64,000 nt of DNA from JBBDIP01 sp050260675 (GTDB lineage Bacteria; Bacillota; Sulfobacillia; Fermentithermobacillales; Fermentithermobacillaceae). Each line of letters starts with the position of its first letter. Within the stretch, counting starts at the first letter, position 1. The notes beneath the pieces are model-generated. The model was not told the DNA's origin, ran no database searches, and was given only the letters and a program-made list of their open reading frames with translations. Of this stretch, positions 1 through 7,577 are shown in pieces. Location of the stretch: positions 744,001 through 808,000 of the forward strand of contig JBLNCN010000011.1 in NCBI GenBank assembly GCA_050260675.1, in the 5' to 3' direction. The position numbers were made by a program, and so were the translations under genes.

Positions 1-15
1 TTTTCGTAGGGATAA

Positions 16-46
16 CCTCCTCTTGAATTCGGATGAGTACTCATCC
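16..46 (-). promoter_or_regulatory. Operator-like palindrome and SD of an off-edge gene
   Basis: Positions 31-46 form a perfect 16-bp palindrome (GGATGAGTACTCATCC). On the minus strand it is followed at 21-16 by AGGAGG, a strong Shine-Dalgarno match, with the window edge 15 bases further on. This suggests a minus-strand gene starting just beyond the left edge, with a repressor-type operator in its leader. The regulator and the gene cannot be seen. Confidence 0.4.
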
Positions 47-134
47 AATGTCGCGCACTATCATGACAGAACGGAGTAGCGGCACCCTCTATCCAAGGAT
101 GGATTTTTCGGCATGTAGTCTCGCTGGCGAGGGG

Positions 135-2810
135 CTACTTTCCAAGCAAACCGAGATCGTGGGCGCGAGCGATTGCCTGTGTGCGGCTCTCTACCTCGAG
201 CTTTGCGAGGAGGTTGTGGACGTGAGTCTTGACCGTTCCCACAGTCAGATATAGGGTCTGGGCGATATCGCGGTTGGAGTGTCCGGCAGCAAGCAAACCA
301 AGTATCTCCATTTCGCGCGCGCTCAGCGGTTCAGGTAGCACAGGCACCTCTGCAGCCACTGCCTGCGGAGCTGCGCGGCCGGCCAAAAGCCGCTGAGCAT
401 AGCGGCCGGGCGCGCTGCCTATGGACGCGACCAAACGGAGAAGATCCAGCGCCTGCTTCCCTTCACCGGTAAAGGAACGAACGTAACCTTCCGGCTCAGC
501 CAAGGTGAGAGCCCGCGCCATTGTGCGAGCGGCCCCGTCGGTGTCTGTTCCCGCTTGGGCGACAGCCGTCAGCACCAGTATCTCCAGAAGCCTACCCATC
601 CGACCGCCTCGCTTGGCTGCTGCCGCCAGTCGGGATAGGAATGGCACGGCATCGGACGACCTACCGGAGCCAATCATTACGCGAGCCAATGCAATGTGCC
701 TAGATTCACGCCGAAACGATAGCTCATCCTCGGGGCTTAGGCCACTTTCCCGAGCCCATCGCTCCGCGCTGGGCAGATCGCCCTTTGCCAGATACAGCCG
801 GACGCGCAGCGCTTGCCGGTCGCTGACAACGTCGCTCATCAGGATGCGCCCGATGCTCCCCTGCTCTTCCCGGTCGATTAGGGACAGCGCGCCGTCGACG
901 TCTCCCTGCGCCGCAAGTACGCGGGCCTTGGAGTGGTAGCTCATGGAGATGGCGTGAGGGATTCCCCAGGCTTCGTTGCCTGCAATCCCTTCGTCGGCTT
1001 GGCGCGCCGCCTCAGCCAGGTGATTGCGCTCACAGAGGACATCAGCCATGACGGCATGGAGGTTACCGTTAAGGTAGAACCGCCGCCTCCCCAGGGCATC
1101 GATTGTGTCCAGGTGCCGGCTCAAAGCTGCCTCCGCATCACCTAGACGTCCCTGCACCAGTCGAATCCTGGCTAAGCGGGAGATTGCCAGCGGGATGGTT
1201 ATGGTGGAGTGAAGCCTAAGTTCTCGTTCGGTTGCCGAGAGTAGGATCTCAGCTGACCGCTCAAGTTCGCCCTCCATCTGAGCGATGAATGCGAGGACCA
1301 AGTCAGCGCTATTGCGCATCCCCACGCTCTCCTCAGGAATGGCTGAGGTAGCTCGATAGTCGGAGTCGGTGAGCTTGTAGGTTCCTCCGGACAGCTCCGC
1401 GATGTACTTCCGAACGAGAGCGACAAACCGCAGCATGGCCTCTGCGTCCGGATGACTCCTTCCACTCGCGGTAAGCAGTTGTTCGGCCCGGTCATATAGC
1501 CGGATGGCCTCACCGAGTCGGCCCTGGACAGTGTACCGCCATCCCTGAGAAAGGCAGAACGTGGGCCGTTCCATCGTCACTTCGGGAGGGAAGCGCAGGT
1601 GGACGCCGGCATAGGTAGTAGAGGCCCACCACCCGGGCCCGTTTCGCTCCGCTATATCTGCCACTCGCGCGTAGTCCTTGGCCGCCGTCGCATGGTTCAC
1701 GGCTTCGAGCGCAAATCCTTGCTCCTCAAACCAACATGACGCCCTGAGGTGCAGTTCTCGCATCAGGTCAGGCTGATCCCGCTCAAGCCTTGCCCGGAGC
1801 ATTCGCGCCAGGAGACCGTGGTAGCGATACCAGCGCCGTTCGTCATCCATGGAGGTCAGAAAGAGGTTTGAACGCTCCAGGTGCTCCAGTATCTCTTGGC
1901 TGCCGGACACGCCGGCAACGGCATCGCAAAGCGGATCGCAGAGGCGATCGAGTATCGCGGTCCGCCTCAGAAACTCCAGGATATCTGAGGGTTGCTTTGT
2001 CAAAACCTCGTCTATGAAATAGTCGGCAATATGGCGGTTGTCGCCTGCGAAAGACGCGACCGCTTCCCGGCGGTCTTGGTGGCCCCTTAGGGACAGCGCC
2101 GCCATCTGCAGCCCCGCGACCCATCCTTCGGTCCGTTCCTGCAGCGTCCGCACCTCGTCAAATGCCAGACCGGAACCCATCGTTCCATTGAGAAACGCCT
2201 CGGACTCATCCAGGGAAAACCGCAGATCACCGCCGGTCAGTTCACTAAGCAGCCCTCTGCCGCGCAAGTGGCCGAGGGGAAGATCAGGTTCCGCGCGCGT
2301 AAGGATAATTACCCGCATCGCAGGCGGAAGGTGGTCCAGAAGGAACGCCATCGCCGCGTTGACCGCCTCCCCGGCCGCCAGGTGGTAGTCATCGAGGACA
2401 AGCACGAAGGGTTCCTCACTTGCCAAGATGTCATTGATGAGCTGCGTCAGGAATTGCTCGGGCGTAGGGTGCGGAACGCCCATGAAGGTGGCCAGCATGT
2501 CCCCGGCAAACTCGGAGTTGCGACCAAGAGCGGGGACCGTCCTGAGGGCCGCTGCCACATAAGTCCAAAAACGCTGCGGCTCGCTATCCGAGGGTTCCAG
2601 AGCCAGCCAGGCGAGCGGCCACCTCCGGCCCCCCGGCGTCTCACGCCACTCGGAGAGAAGCGTTGTCTTTCCGAAACCGGCCGGGGCGATGACCACAGTT
2701 ACGGGGCGGGCCAAAGCTCCAGTAAGGGCAGCCGTGAGCCGCGGGCGGGACACCAGGCTGCTCTTGACAGGAGGAACGCGAGTCTTCGTCTGCAGAATTT
2801 GAAATGCCAT
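135..2810 (-). CDS. MalT-like LuxR-family STAND transcriptional regulator
   Basis: An 891-residue ATP-dependent transcriptional activator of the MalT/LAL type. A P-loop (APAGFGKTT, residues about 42-50) and a Walker B (VLVLDDYH, about 136-143) mark the N-terminal STAND NTPase. A long helical TPR-like region follows, and the last 65 residues are a LuxR helix-turn-helix (REMEILGLLAAGHSNRDIA, then the recognition segment TVGTVKTHVHN). The frame stays open upstream to 3065, but that part overlaps the divergent gene at 3028 and has no family similarity. The ATG at 2810 starts the typical family N-terminus (MAFQILQTK..P), although no strong SD precedes it. Such proteins usually sense a ligand and activate neighbouring operons. 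The only neighbour is the divergent prenol-kinase-like gene, so the target is unknown. A paralogue lies at 51683-54310. Confidence 0.85.
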   Translation of the reverse strand: MAFQILQTKTRVPPVKSSLVSRPRLTAALTGALARPVTVVIAPAGFGKTTLLSEWRETPGGRRWPLAWLALEPSDSEPQRFWTYVAAALRTVPALGRNSEFAGDMLATFMGVPHPTPEQFLTQLINDILASEEPFVLVLDDYHLAAGEAVNAAMAFLLDHLPPAMRVIILTRAEPDLPLGHLRGRGLLSELTGGDLRFSLDESEAFLNGTMGSGLAFDEVRTLQERTEGWVAGLQMAALSLRGHQDRREAVASFAGDNRHIADYFIDEVLTKQPSDILEFLRRTAILDRLCDPLCDAVAGVSGSQEILEHLERSNLFLTSMDDERRWYRYHGLLARMLRARLERDQPDLMRELHLRASCWFEEQGFALEAVNHATAAKDYARVADIAERNGPGWWASTTYAGVHLRFPPEVTMERPTFCLSQGWRYTVQGRLGEAIRLYDRAEQLLTASGRSHPDAEAMLRFVALVRKYIAELSGGTYKLTDSDYRATSAIPEESVGMRNSADLVLAFIAQMEGELERSAEILLSATERELRLHSTITIPLAISRLARIRLVQGRLGDAEAALSRHLDTIDALGRRRFYLNGNLHAVMADVLCERNHLAEAARQADEGIAGNEAWGIPHAISMSYHSKARVLAAQGDVDGALSLIDREEQGSIGRILMSDVVSDRQALRVRLYLAKGDLPSAERWARESGLSPEDELSFRRESRHIALARVMIGSGRSSDAVPFLSRLAAAAKRGGRMGRLLEILVLTAVAQAGTDTDGAARTMARALTLAEPEGYVRSFTGEGKQALDLLRLVASIGSAPGRYAQRLLAGRAAPQAVAAEVPVLPEPLSAREMEILGLLAAGHSNRDIAQTLYLTVGTVKTHVHNLLAKLEVESRTQAIARAHDLGLLGK

Positions 2811-2925
2811 TCTAATCGCCCAATAAGTATTCCATAGAGACGCACGTGTACCTTCAAGAAAGGCGTTCATTATCGCAAGGCGGATCACTGTAGCCGAGGT
2901 CCAAAGTCCGAGATGCCCCGATCGG

Positions 2926-2954
2926 TGGACACCTTTAGCGCTTGGAACGATACT
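2926..2954 (+). promoter_or_regulatory. Putative sigma-A promoter
   Basis: TGGACA at 2926-2931 and GATACT at 2949-2954 are separated by 17 bp. This fits a housekeeping promoter about 75 bp ahead of the prenol-kinase-like gene at 3028. The -35 matches consensus at 5/6 and the -10 at 4/6. It also lies in the divergent gap where the MalT-like regulator could act. Confidence 0.4.
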
Positions 2955-3027
2955 AGATGCAAGAGCAGATGCCCCCCAGTAAGAGCCCGGGACCACTGCG
3001 GTCAGCCGTGCGGAGAGGATACAGAAC

Positions 3028-3756
3028 ATGCTTCTGAGCGACATCTTTGGGTTTGCTCTCTTCATCGGCTACTACATAGTAGTGGTTGCCGTTATCCCCA
3101 TGACGGTCAGGACCTGTTTCAGGGCGCCGTTCGAGGTAGTGCGCAAGATGCATCACGTAGCGTATACCATGTCCATCTTCCCTCTCGTGAAGTTCTTCAG
3201 CTCCTGGTACGCGGCCGTGCTGGCCGCGGCTACGCTCGTCCTCATGGCCTATCCGGCACTCATTTGGGCGGAGCGTTTGCCCTTCTACAAGCGCATATTT
3301 GTGGAGAGGGAACCGGGCGACTTCAAGCGACAGCTGCTGATCGCTCAATCGTCTCTCGCGATCCTGATCTTCGTGTTCTGGGGTCTCTTGGGCGAAAAGT
3401 GGCAGTACGTGGCCGTAATAGGCGCCATGGCCTGGGGGTTTGGCGACGCCGCCGCAGCGCTGGTTGGAAAGGCCTTCGGCAGGCACCACGTACGGAATAG
3501 ATACGTCGAGCGGTCAAAGACGATCGAGGGCACGTTGTCCATGGTGGCTGTCACCTTGGTCGCCGTGTTCTTCACGCTCTTGGCGTATGCCGGTCAATCC
3601 TGGTATGTGAGCCTGGCTGTCGCGGCGTTCGTCGCGCCATTGTGCTCCGTGGTCGAGTTGTTCTCCAGGCGAGGTATGGACTCCCTGACGGTACCGCTCT
3701 CGGCGGCGATTCCTGCCTTCGGCCTCCTCTACCTATTCCGGTCTCTTGGACTCTGA
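3028..3756 (+). CDS. Dolichol/phytol kinase-like CTP-transferase membrane protein
   Basis: A 242-residue polytopic membrane protein, about seven hydrophobic segments, of the phytol kinase/SEC59/CdsA-like superfamily, which phosphorylates polyprenols or phytol using CTP. The signature is GDAAAALVGKAFGRH (about residues 142-156) followed by RSKTIEGTLSM (about 164-174); these correspond to the family's conserved GD(A/S)-x-A-x-(L/I)-x-G and K(S/T)-x-EG motifs. SD GGAGAGG lies 9 bases before the ATG. The stop is 10 bases before the next gene's start, so the two are probably co-transcribed. Bacterial substrates of this group are mostly undetermined; a prenol salvage role is inference. Confidence 0.75.
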   Translation: MLLSDIFGFALFIGYYIVVVAVIPMTVRTCFRAPFEVVRKMHHVAYTMSIFPLVKFFSSWYAAVLAAATLVLMAYPALIWAERLPFYKRIFVEREPGDFKRQLLIAQSSLAILIFVFWGLLGEKWQYVAVIGAMAWGFGDAAAALVGKAFGRHHVRNRYVERSKTIEGTLSMVAVTLVAVFFTLLAYAGQSWYVSLAVAAFVAPLCSVVELFSRRGMDSLTVPLSAAIPAFGLLYLFRSLGL

Positions 3757-3766
3757 GGGTCGGAAG

Positions 3767-4390
3767 ATGGGATACCTTTCCCAGGAACAAGCATCCAGCC
3801 GCGAGAGAACCCTGCTTTCCGCCTTTGCCCTCAGCCTTCCCGGACCCCTCGTCACGGGGATCGCCGCCGTCTCAAGCCGCTCGGCAACGCAACTTGCCGA
3901 CTTCATACGGCGGACCGCCGAACTCCTTGCCCTCGGCGTTTCCTGGTGGGTCTTCCGCAGGCTAAACAGGGGCACTACGCCAGTAGAGGACGAGCGGGCC
4001 CGCCTAGAACACCTTTCGGGGCTGTGCGTTGCGGCGGCAATGTGCTGCTCTGGGATAGCCATGCTTATCGTCTCCGCGTCGCGGCTCTCCGCCCCGAAGC
4101 CCAGCGGAAACGTAAGCCTGGGACTGGGAATCGCAATACTGGGGCTCCTCACTAACGCGTGGTTCTGGAGGCGATACTCCGCCCTAACCAAAGAAACGTT
4201 CAACGCAGTGACTGAAGCTCAGAGGAAGCTGTACCTCGCCAAGACGTGGGTGGACCTCTGCGTGGTAATCGCCCTTACGGCCGTTGCGGCCGCTCCAAGC
4301 CACCCGGCTACCCGCTACATTGATGTAGCCGGGTCCGGGGTCGTCGCCTGCTACCTCCTGTATAGCGGATTGCGGGCGGCCAGGAAATAA
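3767..4390 (+). CDS. Degenerate CDF-like membrane protein
   Basis: A 207-residue hydrophobic protein with about five to six membrane segments. Two stretches, TQLADFIRRTAELLA (early) and KTWVDLCVVIAL (late), sit where cation diffusion facilitators carry their paired metal-binding helices (usually HxxxD/DxxxD). Here most of those acidic and His residues are missing, and no C-terminal cytoplasmic domain is present. The ATG at 3767 has a GAGG 8 bases upstream; a TTG at 3746 would overlap the preceding gene. It follows the prenol-kinase-like gene at 10 bp and is probably in the same operon. Transport activity is doubtful. The family assignment rests on pattern and hydrophobicity only. Confidence 0.5.
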   Translation: MGYLSQEQASSRERTLLSAFALSLPGPLVTGIAAVSSRSATQLADFIRRTAELLALGVSWWVFRRLNRGTTPVEDERARLEHLSGLCVAAAMCCSGIAMLIVSASRLSAPKPSGNVSLGLGIAILGLLTNAWFWRRYSALTKETFNAVTEAQRKLYLAKTWVDLCVVIALTAVAAAPSHPATRYIDVAGSGVVACYLLYSGLRAARK

Positions 4391-4466
4391 CCATCGGCTG
4401 AAGGTCGCGGCAGGGGACCGCAGAATTCGCACTAGCGTGGAGGGATAGCCAGGGGAGGTTGGACGC

Positions 4467-4863
4467 ATGAGAATCGCTACCTACCTGCTGTTCGACCTCC
4501 AATGCAGCGACGCGCTGGAGACCTACAGAGAAACTTTCGATGCCAAGTTGGTCTGCAAGCACCTGTTCAACGAACATATGACGAAGGACCCGCAGCTTTT
4601 GGGGAAAGGTCTTTCACGCAGAACTCAAGATCAAGGACTTCTACATCTTTATGTGCGATACCGCTTCATCCTTCGACTATGACAAGCAAGCGTACAAGAT
4701 AACGGTCGAGTGCGACAGCCTTGAAGATGCGTCAAGGTACTTCGAGAGGCTCTCAAGAGGAGGACAGGTGCTCTCCCCACTGGCCAAAATGCCCTGGGGA
4801 GACACCGCCGGCCACTTGCGGGACGCTTTCGGCATCAACTGGGATATCGTCTACAGCCCGTAA
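4467..4863 (+). pseudogene. PhnB-like VOC-superfamily protein, frameshifted
   Basis: Two overlapping reading frames together give a full-length (about 132 aa) PhnB/glyoxalase-like protein. The first frame from the ATG at 4467 reads MRIATYLLFDLQCSDALE through HMTKDPQLLGK. The second frame then continues VFHAELKIKDFYIFMCDT and ends WGDTAGHLRDAFGINWDI before the stop at 4863. The frames join at TTTTGGGG (4597-4604); removing one base there restores a continuous protein. Either the gene is a recent pseudogene or this is a homopolymer sequencing error. Family members bind metal and act on small substrates; no specific reaction can be assigned. The upstream membrane genes may share its transcript. 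Confidence 0.75.
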
Positions 4864-5350
4864 CCATATTGTTGACTCATTGAGTCTCGGATCGCACTAG
4901 TATAGTATAGCAGGCAAAACGATCACGAATCACGGGCGTTTCTGGTATTGGGACTCGGACCGGGGTCAGAACCATGTTTCGTGCGCCAAGACTCCTCCGC
5001 TGAGGCTGGAAGAGAGGCGGTTAACTGCGCCTGGCTATGGGAAGTGGGCCATCGGCGAACGGCTGTCCTCTCTGTACAAGAAGAGGCAGAGAGTAAAGGT
5101 CGGGTCCGGCGAAAGGCAGGAGACAGACAGCAGCTGGGGACCCCGGATGTCCCCCTGAGAAAGACAGAGAAAGGAAACGCTCAATGCCGACCCTGACCGC
5201 CTAGGATTCCTGGGCCAGCCTCGCAGCCTTGTGCTGTCCGGCGGGCTGTTTCTAAGGATTGCGAGCAGCCAGGCGGTAATCAGGAGATCCTCGGCATACG
5301 TAGTGAGCGCCGCAGAAAGCAAAAAGGTGAACCGCTCCAGCAGCGACTCT
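4864..5350. other. Gene-free gap at the border of the defence-like cassette
   Basis: Nearly 490 bp between the frameshifted VOC gene (+) and the end of the cassette (-). An 82-codon open frame at 4948-5196 resembles no family, has no good SD and shows no coding character. TTGACT at 4872 and TAGTATAGTATAG at 4898-4910 look promoter-like but are spaced too widely. I see no tRNA, attachment site or convincing repeat here. It may be a decayed insertion scar. Confidence 0.4.
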
Positions 5351-5869
5351 TCAGTGGTCTTTGGAAACCAAGTACCACCGACTTTCGTCGTTCCTCACTA
5401 TACCAAGATTGCGCAGAGTCTGAAGAACATATCTCACCCTTCGAGGAATAGTTCCTCGATCCCCGTAGATGGCCGCAATGCGGCTGTAGAGCTGACTAGC
5501 CTCAACTCCATTCCCTCCAACCAGAACTAGACGATTCAGGACTCCGAAGACGTCGGCAACGAAGGGTGTAGAGTCGATAAGCAACTGCAGACGAATCTCC
5601 TGTCGCGATGAAGGTGGAAGGCTACTCATTTTCGCATAAGCGGCTGCAAGCCTCTCCTTAGGGATCAACGAGGAGGCGCCAACCATGCGTTCCAGCTGAC
5701 TGACTGTCTTTCGCAGAGATGTTGCTGTTGGTATCTCCGGGGATAGGTAATCTCTTAGTGAAGCCCCTAGATCGCTGGGCCCATCAGCTTCCATGGATCG
5801 TTCGAGAGCATAATCAATCCACTCCGGCCGTAGAGACCTGTCAAACATGATGGGGATACGCGCGTTCAA
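5351..5869 (-). CDS. Small protein of the PglZ cassette, family unrecognised
   Basis: A 172-residue soluble protein, the last gene of the four-gene cassette. It starts with TTG, whose TTGA overlaps the pglZ stop by 4 bases, and GAGG lies 10 bases upstream inside the pglZ end, so it is translationally coupled. The N-terminal half (RPEWIDYALERSM, YLSPEIPTATSLRKTVSQLE) is helical. The C-terminal half (LLIDSTPFVADVFGVLNRLV, then RVRYVLQTLRNLGIVR) has a winged-helix look: helices followed by a short terminal beta pair. By size and position it could play the part of the small BrxA-type DNA-binding proteins of BREX loci, but I do not see the BrxA signature. Function is unknown. Confidence 0.7.
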   Translation of the reverse strand: MNARIPIMFDRSLRPEWIDYALERSMEADGPSDLGASLRDYLSPEIPTATSLRKTVSQLERMVGASSLIPKERLAAAYAKMSSLPPSSRQEIRLQLLIDSTPFVADVFGVLNRLVLVGGNGVEASQLYSRIAAIYGDRGTIPRRVRYVLQTLRNLGIVRNDESRWYLVSKDH

Positions 5870-7560
5870 CTATGAAACACCTCTGCAACTGGTATGAGCA
5901 CTTCCTCTATGCTTAGCCCGCCGTGGCAGTAGCTCTTCGAGCCCATCTCATCAAAGCTTCCGAAGTCTTGCGCAAATAGGGGCCATCGGTCTGGTGGAAA
6001 ACCAGGAGGTCTGAAGGAGTAAGCCCTGTCCGAGACGAAACGTCTGCAGACTGCATCATTTTCGAAGATTCGGACCCTCTTGGATCCTTTCTCAGCTAGT
6101 TCACCGACGTGGATCCGCCCGGTGCCTTCGCACAAAGCTTCACCATGATCAGCCGTGATAAATACTCTATAGCCGTGCTTGAACGCTTCGGAGATCATCA
6201 TCTCGAAACGTGGTTTACCAGGCCACCTGCTGCAAGCTTCTCTGAAGGTTTCGGTTTCGGGATTCACACCATGGCAGTACTCATCCCATGTTGTGTCCAC
6301 AATACATACTCTCCTTCGGGCAAGGGCAAAGGATTCGAGTACAGCGGACTCCTCCTTGGATGTCACACAAGCACTGCTATCGCCGTAGCGACGGGACCAA
6401 GCCAGTCGTTCCAGTCTTTCAGTGTGCCTCTCGACTCGGTAATCGGACGGAACACGGCCCTCAAAGAACAGTCTGCGGCTGAACCATGTTGTAGTCGGAA
6501 TAGCAGCAAACCCGATCTTGACGATGCATTGTGACACGATCCCCTTGGCCTCCAGATCCTCTTGCACCGCGAGCCAAGCCGGAAGTCCGAGACCATCCAT
6601 CATGAAAATCACGGCCTTACTGTCGCCAACGTCCCAGTCCACTCTATCCAAGACACCTGCTATTCGCAAAACCTCCTGGCTGGAGGAAGATAGGATCAGG
6701 GCATAGTTCCTTATGAGCCAAGCCTGAAACGCTTTGTTGGCCTCGAGATGATCCGTGCCACTCAATCGACCCCGCAAGAGTATCCGGCAATACTCAAGTC
6801 CATAACGTGCACAATCAACTTCGGACGCCTCGGGGCCGAGATACCCTGATAAGGGTTCTTCCCTAAGGGACTCACGTCGCCCTAACTTTGTTGCCTCTCG
6901 TATCAGGATTCTCACCGGCTCAGAACAAGCAGCGGGCCAGTCGTCTGCCGTTCGCAATAATGCCGCGCGAGCGCTCGATGGATCAGTGAGTACCTCCGGC
7001 ACAAGGATAATCCGCTCCAGATAGCTGCAGAGGATCTGCGCAATCTCCCTGGGAAGGCCTTCGTTCGATATTGCTAACCGGCTAAGCAGTCCCATGACTC
7101 CATCCGCGTGACGAAGGTAGATGGGGTCAATTCCATATAGAGATCGAGAGATCAGAATCGCAGTCTCCTGGGAATCCAGGTTGTCAGGAACTCTACTATG
7201 TAGAGAGAACAACTCTTCCCACAGCGAGATGGGTATGCCTCTGATCACTTTGGTCGAGAAACGCGGAAAAACGTCACTGATCCCAATCGACACCCATCGA
7301 TAATCGCAGAGGCGAGAGTCAACCAGGGCTCTAGTAGCGACGGGGTCTATAACTGGGAAGATGGGCTTCTCCCCATCGGGAATCTCCTTCAGCAATCTAA
7401 TGTTCTCAAGATCCAGGTCCTGAACGCTCATACCCACGCTCCTGATGGCTTCTCGGATATCTGCCAGTTCAAGGAGATCGTCGGGATCCTCACAGAAGGT
7501 GGGAATACCGGTTATTGGTGTGTCTAACTCCTGAAGGATAGCGGAAACCCACTTCTTCAT
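5866..7560 (-). CDS. pglZ: PglZ-domain protein (BREX/Pgl-like)
   Basis: A 564-residue protein whose C-terminal half is a PglZ domain of the alkaline-phosphatase superfamily. Landmarks are FMMDGLG (about 320-325), IPTTTW at the nucleophile position (about 354-359), ITADHGE (about 468-474) and CHGGLSIEEVLIPV (about 545-558). These acidic and His residues are the expected metal ligands. The N-terminal 300 residues are helical and unassigned. PglZ is a core protein of phage growth limitation and BREX systems. The ATG at 7560 has GGGGAG 6 bases upstream; a GTG at 7590 would overlap the methyltransferase and is less likely. It lies 17 bases after the methyltransferase stop and its stop overlaps the next start. 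The length is shorter than classical PglZ of about 850 aa. Confidence 0.88.
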   Translation of the reverse strand: MKKWVSAILQELDTPITGIPTFCEDPDDLLELADIREAIRSVGMSVQDLDLENIRLLKEIPDGEKPIFPVIDPVATRALVDSRLCDYRWVSIGISDVFPRFSTKVIRGIPISLWEELFSLHSRVPDNLDSQETAILISRSLYGIDPIYLRHADGVMGLLSRLAISNEGLPREIAQILCSYLERIILVPEVLTDPSSARAALLRTADDWPAACSEPVRILIREATKLGRRESLREEPLSGYLGPEASEVDCARYGLEYCRILLRGRLSGTDHLEANKAFQAWLIRNYALILSSSSQEVLRIAGVLDRVDWDVGDSKAVIFMMDGLGLPAWLAVQEDLEAKGIVSQCIVKIGFAAIPTTTWFSRRLFFEGRVPSDYRVERHTERLERLAWSRRYGDSSACVTSKEESAVLESFALARRRVCIVDTTWDEYCHGVNPETETFREACSRWPGKPRFEMMISEAFKHGYRVFITADHGEALCEGTGRIHVGELAEKGSKRVRIFENDAVCRRFVSDRAYSFRPPGFPPDRWPLFAQDFGSFDEMGSKSYCHGGLSIEEVLIPVAEVFHS

Positions 7561-7577
7561 TGGGCTCTCCCCGATCA

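Noticed and set aside
2811..3065. N-terminal extension of the MalT-like regulator (open frame to 3065)
   Set aside because: Overlaps the divergent gene at 3028, lacks family similarity, and the typical MalT-like N-terminus begins at 2810.
4948..5196. 82-codon open frame in the gap before the defence-like cassette
   Set aside because: No SD, no family resemblance, composition not coding-like; may be decayed sequence.
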